Part shown: in pieces, positions 1 to 15,636 of the stretch
Numbering within the stretch: the first letter of the stretch is position 1
Layout of the letters: each line of letters begins with the position of its first letter
Source of the DNA: Apostichopus japonicus
Taxonomy: Eukaryota > Echinodermata > Holothuroidea > Aspidochirotida > Stichopodidae
Direction of reading: 5' to 3'
DNA length: 60,000 bases
Assembly: GCF_037975245.1 (NCBI RefSeq)
Contig: NC_092572.1
Location: 7,457,501-7,517,500, forward strand
Made by a program: the position numbers and the translations under genes
The notes under the pieces: model-generated
Told to the model about the DNA's origin: nothing
The model's database searches: none
Seen by the model: only the letters and a program-made list of their open reading frames with translations

Positions 1-1355
1 ACTCTGTAAACATGCCTACTTGCCAAAACTATTGAAAATAAAACTTTCGAACATTGAAATTATTGTCACGTTATAGAATAATTTATTTACTATTCCATTT
101 CCTTGATTCAAGGAAAAACGATAAAATTATGAACTGTTTAAGTTTGCATTAATATTATATCCATACCTCGGCAAGCATATACTTCGGTTGATATGGAATT
201 CAATGCATAATATGACTGGTGTAAAACGCGGTTCTCTAAGCACAAATAATTATGCCCACAGTAAACCAAGCCTTGGTCAGAAATATACAATTGACGATAT
301 CGAAATTCGGTAGTTGTAAAAAAGGGTTCGTGTCCCGAAGTGCTTTGTTAGATATCCGTTAATGAAAAGTATGCCCATCATTTTCAGTAAATTTCGTTGC
401 GCGTGTCTAAATATATCATTGTCTTTATTCATATTAAACAATGTAAACTTTATCAAATTGTAACATATTAAGCAAAGCCCCCCCCCCCCAAAAAAAAAAA
501 AAAAACAGAATACAGTTCACTGCAAGAAATTAGAAGTACTAAACCTCGAATGTATGCTTTCCTGCCTGTATTCATTCTTATTTCCTTTACCAAGCGTTTA
601 CTTCACTTCTGTAATGTCGAACATAGAAACACGGTCGGACATTTCATTTATGTACTTTGCCAATTGTTACATTTGAAGAAGATCATCCTTAGCTCGAATT
701 ACCAGGATTGTTAACCTTTTCAAAATGTATTTGTTCTCATAGTCCTACATGCTTAAAACATTCGTTATTGTTTATGTTTCATAATACTCTATAACACCAT
801 TTCGGAGTATCTCTTGAGGTCACTTTTTATATCCATAGAATTTGTTGCATTTGTTTACATTTCAATCAAGGTGCAAAGTTTACTTCACACGGTAACATTC
901 TTGAAGTCACAACGCAACTCGTTTCGACTACAGTAAAAACAAAACTAGGTACTGCAGTCTATTGTATACTCTGGGATCTATTTAACGACGTCACCGTGAT
1001 CTATACACTGGGTGAGTTCAAATCAAAACGTATGGTTCTCAATTCCATGTATTAGCAAGATGTGAATCGATGTCTAACTTTGTATTTAGTTTTGAAGTGC
1101 TCAAGACAGTTTGTTTTAGCACAATAGAAAGGTAGAAATAACTGTTGTTAAACGTTACTTGGTTTAAATATGACAAAAGAATAACATCAGTTGTCTTAGC
1201 TTTATACTCACATTTGGAAACATGATTAAGCTTGTAAAGGATAAGTTAGCCATATTTATAAAATCTTAATAATGGTACAAATTTAAGTAAATTTGACGTT
1301 GTCATTTTGTCTTTAATTGAAGGTAAGGGTGGAAACTCTACTCACCACGGGACCA
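1..1355. other. Upstream region of the Ig receptor gene, no gene seen
   Basis: AT-rich sequence with no convincing coding segment on either strand. A short poly-C/poly-A run lies at about 479-505. An AG followed by GTAAGG just before 1325 could be part of a 5' untranslated exon, but nothing fixes a transcription start. Confidence 0.5.
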
Positions 1356-4786
<3,431 letters not shown>

Positions 4787-5054
4787 ATCTTACCCAGTGC
4801 GATTGTTAACACAAAATTTCAAAAGTTTTGGTGTTTTCACTTTTAAATTGTTATCAACGTTATAGCTTTGCAACCTGGTCCGTAGGTTTCTGAAACATTT
4901 GTATATATTCGAGTTGGTTAGCATTATGTTTGATCTCTACAGCAAGGCAAATACATCACCAAAACACAAATAGTATCGTTCGATACAGGTGGCAAACGCC
5001 TACAGTGCAATTACGACCTTCCTTACCGGTTTCGAACCTCCGGACATACAATCA

Positions 5055-5187
5055 GCGTCCATAGCCTAGTGGTTAGGGTGTCCGCATATAAAGCGGGAGG
5101 TCCGAGATCGAATCCCGGTGGAGGCTGGAAGTTTTTTCCCTGTTCTGGATTTTCCAACTCATTACGATTTCAATTATATACATATAC

Positions 5188-5239
<52 letters not shown>

Positions 5240-5250
5240 TTATATATATT
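5055..5250 (+). mobile_element. tRNA-derived SINE with (TA)n tail
   Basis: Bases 5055-5125 can still be folded as a cloverleaf: acceptor arm pairs 6 of 7, and a CCGC/GCGG anticodon stem encloses ATATAAA. The A box (TAGCCTAGTGG) is at 5062-5072 and the B box (GATCGAATC) at 5106-5114. The non-tRNA body runs into a (TA)n tail from about 5190. The imperfect T arm and the tail argue for a SINE over a working tRNA. The SINE at 58868-59176 shares the same A-box phrase. Confidence 0.7.
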
Positions 5251-6414
5251 ATTAAATAGTTGGTTTATTATGGCCTCTTTGGTTTTATTACTCATCAAAT
5301 TACAACCCTGATATTTTCTCAGTTGGAGTTGAGATACTGTTGTGAAGTCTGCAGGTAAGGAGAAGAAAGCTGCTTATGTCCTAGGGATAGCTTAATGGGA
5401 TTACAAAGCTGGGATTAACTTAGACATGTAAAGACTACCTAATAGGATTTAAGGATACAGCTAGAGATGAGGAGAGGGGTTTAGGGCAATTGGACTGTGG
5501 CTTTCGTGAGGTGAGGAGCCAAGGTATGAAGGAGAGACCAGAAAAGGGAGTAGCCGAGGTTGTGTGAGAGGATAGCGGGGATAGTGTTGCAAGGTAGCAG
5601 AGGTTGTTAATGGAGAATTGATGTTAGATAATTGTGAAATGAAAGCAGTGGCGTTTTGTGGAGTCTGGGAAATTAAAGAAGAAAAGCAACGAATGACACT
5701 GTCTTGAGCTTATTACCCCAAACTACGTAACAGATACGAAGAAATAAAGTTAATGGTTATATTTCCTTCATCCAATATTATTATGCTAATATTGCTTATG
5801 CCAGCAACAGTTTTCACATAGTTCAAACCACTTCAAGCTAATATTGATTACAAGAGTTGGCTTTTAACGATGTCAAGGACACCATGCAGTTAACGTGAAA
5901 CTCAGAACATGGATCATGTTTCATTCGTTGACGGCTGCTTGGACTATACCATTCGATTATAGGTTGGCGTCGAGTTTAATAATTGTAACATTTTGGCATA
6001 GGTGATGCAGAAGACTTGAGAATAAAAACCGTAGTTGAAACTTCCACCATTATTTATCATTTGACAACATTTTACCATATTACCCATTATAATAGTAAAA
6101 AATTAACACAAAAACCAGGAAAATATCATACAGGAGAAGTATACTTTTAAAATGATTCAATAACATTCACACACATACAAACATACATCACGAATTGCCC
6201 ATAGAAATGACGGCTACGGATACCACGATATTCGAGAGTTACTGGACAAGCATAGAGAGCTTTTGTTATTGATGACAGAAACAATCTAACATTTGGTTTG
6301 TCAGTTAAAGTCTATACGGTGAAAAAAAAATCATTAAATTAATCATATTACTTGCTTACTCCGAACTTCTATCTACGTTGTGACAAAACTAGAAACACTT
6401 AACCCTTAATACAT
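5251..6414. other. Intergenic, no gene seen
   Basis: This lies between the Ig receptor gene and the convergent GATM-like gene. I see no coding segment; the stretch around 5320-5700 is purine-rich but unremarkable. Confidence 0.5.
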
Positions 6415-6420
6415 TTTATT
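6415..6420 (-). promoter_or_regulatory. Polyadenylation signal of the GATM-like gene
   Basis: AATAAA on the minus strand, about 46 bases past the stop codon at 6466. Confidence 0.6.
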
Positions 6421-6465
6421 GACCTAACTTTTCGCTAATATAATAAACTTTTTCAGTTCATTGTT

Positions 6466-6692
6466 TTAAAAGTAAGACTCTAGAGTCCCAGTCCGCCTGA
6501 CGTCAGATGTCCAACAGTGAAATCCACCACCAAATGAATACGCAAATCTCATGGGCAGCTTGATGGTGGTGAAACCTAGCTTCTCAAACAGCCTAATGGT
6601 TGGTTCTTCTTGTTCTTCCACGATAACACGTTCCGTGTCCAACAATAAAATATTCGATGACAGCCACTGCGAGCAAAACCACGAGGGGTGAT
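6466..6692 (-). CDS. GATM: GATM last exon with active-site Cys
   Basis: Acceptor TTTCACAG precedes base 6692 on the minus strand, phase 1. The exon carries [14 protein letters not shown] and then [18 protein letters not shown] with the nucleophilic Cys, ending SYF and TAA. Confidence 0.88.
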
Positions 6693-7504
6693 CTGTGAAA
6701 TGTTTATAATCAGATTTTGTTAACATCTAAATATCACCAGCGTGTATTTGGTTGTAACATAAGATGTCGATAACAATTATATCACATGCAGGGTTTACCC
6801 TAACTTATTCGAAACAAAGTATTCGTTAATATGTGTAAATATTGTTTTGAAGAGATTAACTATTATTAAGACGTACGTTGTTACTTTAAGTAAAACATTT
6901 TCATATGTACTTAGATGTTCTATGAAAAACAATATTAAACGGCTGTTTTACGATATAAAGGGAGTTTTGCAAAAATAAATTTCAAGGACAGAATGTCGCT
7001 TAGGGAGGTAGGGTGCTGTTCATTTAAACCAAGCTACAAAATATTTGATCGTCCCAGTCGGTCGATCGGGAATATATCTTACCACGTGGGTAGGTCATCG
7101 CAACAACATTGCTCTATGCCTTAAATTATGATTCCATTTCCCAATAAATTGCATGATATTGACAGTAAAACGCATATCTTTTTTACGAAATCGATAACTC
7201 TGGCGCAGCCTCAACCGTAATACTTTCAAATGTTAGTCGTATCGATAATTTCCAGACGTTTTCTCCTTAATCTACTTACTTACGGGATATCAATTATGAA
7301 CGTTTTCCACAAGACAAATGGTCGGATCAAGACCGTTATTGGATTAGTAAGATCTACGGAAACTTAGCTTAATAGGCTGAACATTTTCGACAAAGAAAGC
7401 ATTCAGAAAAGAAAATCAACAATTCTGTCCTTAAGTAGACGAAAAATGCATTACGTAGATGCACATGATTCATATTACAGAACAATCTATTATGCACATA
7501 TTAG

Positions 7505-7537
<33 letters not shown>

Positions 7538-10500
7538 AAATGAAGTATGATAATAAAATCGTGATATGAAACGATTTCTTTATTGGTAAGAAAAGGTAAG
7601 AGAGGACACTGGTTAGTATACATATAATTATGTAAGTTACCAGCAGGGCTAGTAGGTTGGGGTGCTTCTACTATTTGCCATCCGGCCTTTGTAAAGAAGT
7701 CGATTTGATCACAGTGTCTCTCGGGGTGAACCATCATTAAACCCGGTCGAAGAAAATTGATTGTCGTATCGATATGGATTGGGTTGCTGTCCTTGAATGA
7801 TAACACATGTAATTTGTACTTTGGCTCAAGATGCCTCCTCATCCATTCTATGCCGAACGCATTTGTAACCTAAGAAGTAGAAGAAAACAAATTATGTCAA
7901 AAGTGGTTATTACTTCTGGAATTGAAGCTGCGAATCGTACAAACTCAAATTAAACCAGTAGAGGTTCTGTTCTACAGCGTCACTGAGACTTAGTGAACTA
8001 AACTGATACCACACGAGACTGTTGAAGAAAATATGACTACCAACTGCATGCTAAAGAAACTAGTGGTGAAGAAGAGAAAGGTTACAGGTTATTTTTTTCA
8101 CAACCGGGGCATGCCTAATCTGTTGCGACGTGACGTCACTGCGCCTTATACCAAGTATCTACACTGTCTAAATGAGTTTCGTTTGAGTCACTTTGGTTGT
8201 GACGTCAACAAATGTGGAGGAAGAATGAAAAACGAAACAAACATCATTATTAAATTATAATCTTGCAGAAAATTGGAATTGAATATAGGATTTTCTGACA
8301 ACATTTGTTTGATAAGCCTCTTGCATAAGTGATCAGCATTTAATAGTCCCACAAACTGATGAGTATCATGAAGATAGGAAAAGATTATGAAAATATACTA
8401 CAGTCAACTCTTCCTTCAAAATGATATGCCTGTTATGTGATGAATCTTTGAAATTAATCATCATATTTTGCATTTATTCTAGCCCAAACGACTCTTAACC
8501 GATTTAGGGGTATTCAGACACATGCGAAAGTTCCACGTTAAACAAACTTTAAACTTACAGCCCATCAGATATGCAACTTTAGTAATGACCTTTTGACAAA
8601 TAAGTTTCTTAAAGGTGACCCAAATCCTATACTAACCTAAATAAATGGGTCCTGTGTAGAAAAAAAAATCACTCAAACAGCTAAGGAAAAGTTAGTTCCG
8701 TTTGGGCGATACCCTAGTTTAAAATGAGGTATGTCCCACCAGGACCTGAAACTAATTGCCTGAATAAATTGGACCTGTGTAAAACAACAACTCACTCAAA
8801 CAGCTAAGAAATATTTAGTTCCGTTTGGGCGATACCCTAGTTTAAGAGGAGGTATGTCCCACCAGGATCTGAAACTACTAGCCCAAATAAATTGGACCTG
8901 TGTAAGACCACAACTCACTACCCGAATAAGGCCTTCCTTTCGTTCTCGGCATGACGAATTTGCGTAATTTAAAGAGAGGTGTGAACTGAAATCAAGAGGT
9001 ACCGTACCTCTATTACATCATTTCGTAGGCATTCTCAATTTCATAGATTCCTTTTCCTTACGCGCAGTTCTTTGTCTAACATGAGAACATGTTAACAGCT
9101 TTGTAGTTGTTACAGTTGTTACCTGTAACACATGTTACCGTGTTGCCAATACAAGGTAGTAATAACTGATGCACGGTTGTGGGACGTGAACAGTAATTGA
9201 CGGTACTAGCTATAATTACAGGCTGCAAACATATGTTGGTTGTTAATGTCATATTTATAATTCATGTAGATTGTGTGAAGAAACATTAAATCCCGTTATA
9301 TCTCCCAAATGGAATGAAAATGTTCTTACTTGTTTTGGAAATTTGTTCTTTAAATTCATCTTTAACACATATAACACACTAAACACAAAAAAATGAAAAA
9401 TTTAACTCCAAAGGAGCGGAAATTAGACAACTCCATTAGACACTCCATTAGACAACAGAAATCTTTGTATTTCAAAGCCAAAGTACTTAATATTCACTCT
9501 TAACAAAGGAGTGAACAAATGAGCCAATCAAATGCTAAGAACGCTCACTCTTTCTTGGAGTGAAAGATCAACCAATCAGTATGCGTTTCTTTGAATTCAG
9601 AAATATTTGTATTTACGCCATTTTTTTACTCGTTTGCCTTCGCTCGTTCTTGTCGTTTTACATCTTAAAACATGTTAGTTTCGCAGTGGCTTGAAGAAAG
9701 CAGACTTGGACGTGATGGTATTCAGTTGAATGGAGGTAAGTTTATCAAGCAAATGTTGAAAGAACGTGAACTTGTATATAATTTAGAAGGTCGCCATAGC
9801 CGCAGGTCGTCGTTGCCTACAGTCGATTGGCTAGGCTAGTTGTTAGGAGGTAAGGCCTATGCTTAATGTTAGACCTATGAGTAATGGGCCAGAAGTTAAT
9901 GCAGCTAAGGTCCAGGAATTTTTTTTCTTCATGAACGTTTTTCTTCATAAGTTTTTGTTATTTCACGTATCAAGATGTATAATGTCACAAACTGAAACAG
10001 AGACAGCAGAATTACCAGATTGCTTTTGGATGCATATTTATTCACAGGTGGGAAATTCGGAATAAGGGGAAATTTCCTGAAAGAAAATTACAAACTAATA
10101 ATAGAAACAATCAAATTCGGACGACAAACACTGTTCGAATTCTGTGGTCACGAACTGATCCAAAGGTGAGTAATTCCATAAGTCGTTTTCCAGGTAGCCC
10201 TGTGTAATTAAATAGATTAGTTTAAAATGTACAGGTTTTTCATGATTTTTATCGATTTACTTTCCAATTAACCGGTTTTACTGCATAAAGGATTTCAAGT
10301 TGACGTGAAGTGTCATCTTCAAATTTTAAAAATACTGCATAAATTCCTGTCGGGGAGTGGTATGGTATGTAGCGGTAGGTATTAACTCGATTGACTGAGA
10401 TTTGAAACGTGTTCACTGTAATAACTTTCCTTGCGATGCCTATTGTTGTACTTGGTTTAGCTTTTCAATTTGTATAAAGGCCAAGAACTTATCACAACAT

Positions 10501-13309
10501 TTTAAAATAGTGACTCCTTGTCATGGTAACTTGTTGCATCCACATACACTAGCTTGAGCTATTCAAAAAGTTGCTCCCGTTACATTAGACTGTGCCACTT
10601 TTGCGCGTCCCGCCTTGGTGGAAATCCAATAGTTATGGAACCATGATCCGGCGCTCAATGATGTTTGGAAACTACGTAACAGGTAATCGTTCATACAACT
10701 GAGTAAACACATTTATAAGAGACTTACGAGTATCGCACAATGAATCAAGTTGATCAGTCAGGGCACCAACCTGTGATAATATATTTTCCCCATACACCAC
10801 TTTACAGCAATAGCGTTCTACCATATAAATTGTTGCTAGTTGGTATGTAGGCTCGCGTGGCATGTCGTTAATGCATGGCATTAGACTAGTGGTAATAATG
10901 ACAAAAGGTCCGACGTTCAATTTTAATAATACCTCGTCATACAGTTCATCGCACATCAGCGGTTTTAGTGGGGTGGTCCATTTTGCACCTGCCTTAAAAT
11001 ATTCTTTCAATAAAGTACGATATGCTCTGTATTCAAAAAATCGACATCTCCAGGCCATAGGACTCTCAATTATCTCTTCACCAATTACAAGTAAAAGGTC
11101 TCGCGGCATTGCAGCATGAAAACCTGTTTCAGAGGAAATGGTACGATATGTAATCCACATGATCAGTCATGAGTTATACCCGTTAAACCCCTCACCACCC
11201 TCCTCTCTTTCTCCACCTCTCTCTCCACCCCTTCCCTCCACCTCTCTCTCCACCCACCTCTCCGCATTTCCTCGTCTCTCCTCTCGATTACCTTATTCAC
11301 CTTTCAAAGTTTATAATAATGTTTATCATGACCTATCTCTTAAGGCATCATCACTCTCACTGCGTCTCACAATAAATTGTTCATTTTAAGAGAGAGCTGC
11401 TACTTGTTCCAGGGACAGCTCCCTGATTGAGAGGGATAAAAACATGTGTCATATTTGCTGATGTGAAAGAATTGTCTTGTGGCATATTTTAAAGTACCCT
11501 ATAACATGTATCTTGCCGCTTTTGTTCCTGATATTCAAGAACTACGTGTATCAAATTATTTTTGGAGATAAATAACAGTAAGATGGAAAACTGATGGCTT
11601 AATCACCTGTTGTCTTGAAATCTGGTGTTCTGTACTCCAAACTAAAATCCACTACATCTGGTCGTCTCACTATCACTCCTTCGCTTTTCAGCACACGACA
11701 AAATTCTTCTACTTCCTTCTCCGCTTTCTCTAAGTGTTCTTTTGGGAAACTTTTTCCACCATGGCGTTGAAAAAAGTCATAGTCTTCTTGTTTCCTGATT
11801 GTTCCCTTTGTACAAGAAAATGTTAATGCATAACATCTACCTTATAATTGTCTGAGATTTATTTCATTACACCTTTGAAGTAACATTTATCGCTAGTTGG
11901 ATACTTTAAAGAAAACAAGCTATGCATGTTGCTAGATGGTTACATTTATTTTTACTTATATTTCAGAGAAATAAAATGGGGCAATACATCAAAACACATA
12001 TTCAATTGACTGTACTTAAGGAGACTATATGACAGATGCCAACAACTAGAGTTCATTTTGAGTGAACCTCTGGAAACGGCTGAAACTGTGATTAATTGAA
12101 ACTAACATTGTTTCTGTTCATACTTTAAGTTCAGTCAACAGCTGCGGAACTGTTGCCCCATCCAGGCGACCAACAATGACCTCCTGCAACGGATCCCATT
12201 CGTTATGGGAGCAAACCGGACTACTGGAACATCCGGCAGAAGGTACAGATGAAAAGTTGTTGGAAATCTTAATCGAGGAATGAGAAACGGTGTAGTCGGT
12301 ATTTATCGAAATGACCATTATTTGAGTGCACATGGAACAAGACATTCATAAACATGTTTACTTCAAGCAAATAAATGGTTTTTATATAAATAGCAATTTT
12401 AGATTGAGTTAACGAGATATCATATCGATTGCCAAACAATTTCAGCTACGGTTACATGGCTATTCAATGTTGAGTGACTGTGTAGACAAGTCGGAGAATT
12501 TAGATCATTCCAAACGTTTTGGTGTATGTAAGTTTGTGAGTGACTTAAAAATATATGAAGCAAAAACGATAAATATCACCGCATAATCATCTTTCGGAAA
12601 GAAAGTTATCCATTTTCCATGAAAGTCTCAGATTTGTACAATCTGCATACGTTAGATAACACCGATAACATCTTCCATTACGGAAATCACACAGTTGCCC
12701 TTTAGACTTACTAAAGAGTTAGTAAACGGATCCGTGGTAACGTTTATAATGATACAAAAATTAGTTCCATGCGCCGGTGATTAACCTTCATTAGTGATGT
12801 ATAAAGTTACACACAATAAGAACGTCTTAGCAATATTCCTCTGTTTACAGTAGGTTATACCAATCACGAGGGAGAGGTTTGTTATCTTTGAAGCAAACTA
12901 TCTATGAAACATGGAGCTGCAATATCGCAATTTCTGCTGAACGACTTTTATTTGGTTTCATGAAATATGCTACAAAGCATAACAAGCTAACTTAGAACTA
13001 ACGGCTTCAACCTCTATTAACGAACACAATGTAACTTATCTTAAATATGCAAAGGTATTTTTTTGGTAAAAAAACTGGACTAAACTGAGCTTTGATGGAA
13101 CTTATAAACGATTTGTTGGAGTGTACGCATAACACTAAGGTAACAATGTGTTATTGTAAATAACAAACTAATTTAAAATGTACCTGGCTGTGGATGACGA
13201 AGGATCCATCACCGGCATTGATGTCTCTCTGGTTCCTTACGGAAATCCAGGCAGTACGGTTGACTGCCAAAATCCCAGGAAATTTTCTTAACAAAGTAAC
13301 ACCAAACAT
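6466..13309 (-). CDS. GATM: Glycine amidinotransferase-like (GATM), one expected exon not found
   Basis: GATM is the mitochondrial enzyme that moves the amidino group of arginine to glycine, giving guanidinoacetate for creatine. Six exons read on the minus strand: 13184-13309, 12124-12267, 11607-11805, 10933-11123, 7641-7869 and 6466-6692. All borders are GT/AG and phases agree, summing to 1116 bases (371 residues). Family landmarks in order: [59 protein letters not shown] (catalytic His), and [13 protein letters not shown] (catalytic Cys). Vertebrate GATM is about 423 residues. The shortfall is the segment between DELYDE and VTNAFGIEW, which in the family holds the EPCFDAADF catalytic Asp. 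The flanking exons are phase 0/0, so skipping it keeps frame. I could not find that exon in 7870-10932, so this is a diverged allele, an assembly loss or an inactive gene. The start at 13309 is the only ATG before a basic, hydrophobic presequence. Confidence 0.85.
7503..7541. repeat. (TA)n microsatellite in GATM intron
   Basis: Simple TA repeat just past the donor of the exon at 7641-7869. Confidence 0.9.
7641..7869 (-). CDS. GATM: GATM exon with catalytic His
   Basis: Starts in phase 0 with [14 protein letters not shown] after a CTTCTTAG acceptor and carries [16 protein letters not shown], the catalytic-His strand. It ends phase 1 at PTSPAG before GTAACT. Confidence 0.88.
8637..8920. repeat. 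Tandem repeat, about 123-bp unit, 2.3 copies
   Basis: ACTCAAACAGCTAAG starts at 8671 and again at 8794, and TAAATTGGACCTGTGTAA-type sequence recurs near 8640, 8763 and 8885. The shared core GTTCCGTTTGGGCGATACCC marks the unit. Confidence 0.85.
9524..9578 (+). promoter_or_regulatory. Two CCAAT boxes upstream of a putative exon
   Basis: CCAATCA occurs at 9524-9530 and 9572-9578, about 95-150 bases before the ATG at 9672. They could belong to a promoter; chance in AT-rich DNA is possible. Confidence 0.3.
9672..10165 (+). CDS. Putative two-exon 5' end of an unrecognised gene
   Basis: I do not recognise the product. ATG at 9672 begins [20 protein letters not shown] and ends in phase 1 at 9735 before GTAAGT. 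A TTTATTCACAG acceptor precedes 10048, and that exon (10048-10165) joins in matching phase 1 to give [18 protein letters not shown]- and onward to ELIQ before GTGAGT, phase 2. Two CCAAT boxes lie upstream. It runs antisense inside the GATM intron that lacks the catalytic exon. No third exon could be assigned, and a competing frame is also open across the second exon. It could be a host gene, a captured fragment or chance. Confidence 0.25.
10933..11123 (-). CDS. GATM: GATM exon with MPRD motif
   Basis: Phase 1 start after GAAACAG. It carries [20 protein letters not shown] and [20 protein letters not shown], ends phase 0 at DELYDE before GTATTA. The open frame that continues past this donor is intron. 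Confidence 0.88.
11190..11290. repeat. Pyrimidine-rich low-complexity tract
   Basis: CTCTCTCCACC-type repeats inside a GATM intron. Confidence 0.85.
11607..11805 (-). CDS. GATM: GATM exon with VRRPD motif
   Basis: Phase 0 start after TGTACAAAG ([20 protein letters not shown]). It contains the helix [20 protein letters not shown] and [18 protein letters not shown], ending phase 1 at KTTG. Confidence 0.87.
12124..12267 (-). CDS. GATM: GATM exon with EWDPL motif
   Basis: Phase 0 on both sides; a pyrimidine-rich tract and TTAAG precede 12267. It carries [20 protein letters not shown] and ends TELK before GTATGA. The acceptor choice is inferred from phase. Confidence 0.8.
13184..13309 (-). CDS. 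GATM: GATM first coding exon, mitochondrial presequence
   Basis: [20 protein letters not shown] is basic and hydrophobic, as a mitochondrial presequence should be. The exon ends phase 0 at IHSQ before GTACAT. Upstream codons are open but offer no ATG. Confidence 0.7.
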
Positions 13310-14039
13310 GACGCCTATTGATACTACCAGTTTGTTTTGGTGCACGTGCCTTTAATGGAAGAACATTTGTAATTTCGTATCCTGCTTCCTACACCAATAA
13401 AAAGACAGGGCTGCATAAACTGCTATTTTTTTTTCTGCAGGTGGTAGTCACTGTATCATCTGGTGTTGTCGTAACTGAAGTTGTGACTGATTAGGGTAAT
13501 TGGTTTAAAAAATAAAAAACGGTAGCCGTGATTACGTCCAAATACGTATTATCTTGCCAGGCACGGTGTTAATTTATGCAGTTTATTAATTTATATAGAA
13601 TTTGATCATCCGAGCGAGAAGAAAAAAACGGTTAGAGTTGATGCAGAGGGTGCTGTCGATGTCACAGGCAACCGTAACTGTTACATTATTCCACTCAAAA
13701 ATGACAAATATTACAATTAAAACTTAAAGCAGCTTTGCGTCCTTTTCTAAAATGTTCTCAACCTTCTTGACACCACGATGCCATAAAGACTTACATAACT
13801 AGCTTATCTATTCATATTCTAACAAATGTTCGAATTAAAGTCGAAATATTTACAACTTTGGACGTTGTTTTTCTCAAAGACGTTTTCCGTAAGCATCGCA
13901 ATAAAGCCCGCCCATAGTATGAACATTTAAATTCTATGAACGACAGTTTATTAGGCTCTAGCTGTCGACCGCGGGACATTTGAGCTGTACAAGTGACTTT
14001 TCTAAGCTGATCTCCTTTGCAAGGCTTGGCGAATTTATT
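13310..14039. other. Flank between GATM and LINE relic, no gene seen
   Basis: It should hold the GATM promoter; no clear TATA or CpG-rich core stands out. The open frame at 13812-14078 on the minus strand is not recognisable and overlaps the probable start of the LINE relic. Confidence 0.45.
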
Positions 14040-14287
14040 ACGTAAGAAAAAAGGGTCAAAATAAAAAAAATCAGCCAAAGAGGAGCAATGCTGAGATAAG
14101 TCATGCCATCAAAGTGAGGAATTCGTCAAATTAAAAGATCCAGAGACATCGATTGCCTAAACAAGGTTATTTCAGAGATTTTATTATTAAGGGCAAAGTC
14201 GATTCCAAAGCTATTTGGCAAATCCTTAGAAATGTTCAGTCCAACGATACTAATCTTAAAAGTCAGCAGAAAATAAGCACAGTAATC

Positions 14288-14829
14288 CAGTGGCGTAGGA
14301 AGGTAATTTTGAGTGTGGGGGGGGGGGGGTCTGAAGACTGACGGCCGGCCTGGGGGAGGGGTCTCAGGGGAGGGGGTGTTCCTATTTTTTGCATTTCCAG
14401 GTGGCATACTATGCCATTTGGTGCAATATAGCACACTTCAACACCCACTCCATTTCGTAAATATTTTGCATTTTCACCTGGCCTTTGATGCAATTTGGTG
14501 CTACAAATGAGATTTTTTTCTGCCAAAATGTTCTGAGCACCAAGGGCAGTTAGTTCCTTACTGATGATTATCCACAATTGCACAAACGAATCATCACCAT
14601 GTTGAGAATAAGATTGGAAAAAATCATGACAGATTATTTTAATTTTTGAGTGTTATATTAGACTCGATCACTCCCTGATATACAAGATATACAAATGAAA
14701 AAGGGGTTTTCTGACTTGCGAAGCGGGGGGGGGGGCGGAATGATACTTCCGCCCCCCTCCCCCAAATTTTTCACTGGGGGAGCTGGCGCCCCAGCCCCCC
14801 CCCCCCCCCCCCCGGTTCCTACGCCCTTG
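14288..14829. mobile_element. Non-autonomous TIR (hAT-like) element
   Basis: Ends CAGTGGCGTAGGAA and TTCCTACGCCCTTG are imperfect inverted repeats. The flanking 8-mers CAGTAATC (14280-14287) and CAATAATC (14830-14837) match at 7 of 8, as expected of a hAT target duplication. The interior is rich in G and C runs and has no transposase. It interrupts the LINE linker. Confidence 0.75.
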
Positions 14830-15636
14830 CAATAATCAACAATGGTAACCTAGAAACAGAATCGATATCGCTAAGTCATTTAACGAATTCTTTACGTCTG
14901 TATCGTTTAGGTATCTGCTTGGTATTAACAACAATGTGGATAATGATTACTTAGCAAGTGTTAAAGAGTTTGTTTCTTCCAAATTACGTAATGGTGTTGC
15001 ATTCCAAATTCCGGAGGTGATTGATGATTTTGTCTACAAAGCACTTATTTCAATGGATGCTACTAAAGCCAACGGTCTGAACGGGATTAGCTCCTATCTT
15101 CTTAAGTTATCTGCTAGTGAAATAACAAACAGTATCATCCATGTACTGACTAGTAGCATCAGAAAACTCCGTCTTTCCTACCAAGTGGAAGAAAGCCAAA
15201 TTTGTTCCATTTACAAGAGTGATTCAAATCTAGAAGTATCCAATTATCAACCCATTTCAATCTTGCCTGTATTATCTAAGATATTAGAAAAACACGTTCA
15301 TGGTGCTTTATCAAAGTTTTTAAATGCATTTGGTCTAATACGATCGTCCCAGACAGGTTTTAGAAATGGGCACTCTTGTGAAACTGCATTACTAAAGATA
15401 ATCGACGACTGGAATAAATCTATTGATAGCGGATATCTTATATGATCTGTATTTCTAGACCTGAGAAAAGCATTTGACGTAGTAGACCATTCTATTCTAA
15501 TAGATAGGTTATCTATATATGGTCTTTCCGATAGCTCTGTTGCATGCATGTTTAAGTCGTATTTATGTAATAGACAACAATCTACATGTGTAAATGGTGT
15601 ATTTCCCCCCTTACTGCCAGTAACATGTGGGGTGTA

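Larger units (their letters stand above)
7870..10932. other. GATM intron lacking the expected catalytic-Asp exon
   Basis: I searched this stretch by eye on the minus strand for the reverse complement of Glu-Pro-Cys-Phe-Asp-Ala-Ala-Asp and found no match in any frame. It holds a 123-bp tandem repeat (8637-8920) and a plus-strand putative gene start with two CCAAT boxes (9524-10165). Confidence 0.55.

Noticed and set aside
5055-5125. A working tRNA gene
   Set aside because: Mismatched acceptor and T stems, an odd anticodon and a SINE tail.
8637-8920. A CRISPR-like array
   Set aside because: The units are 123 bases, only 2.3 copies, and diverged; this is an ordinary tandem repeat in animal DNA.
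10862-11119. Plus-strand open frame
   Set aside because: It is the shadow of the GATM exon on the other strand.
11138-11389. Ser/Pro/Leu-rich open frame
   Set aside because: It is the translation of a CT-rich low-complexity tract in a GATM intron.
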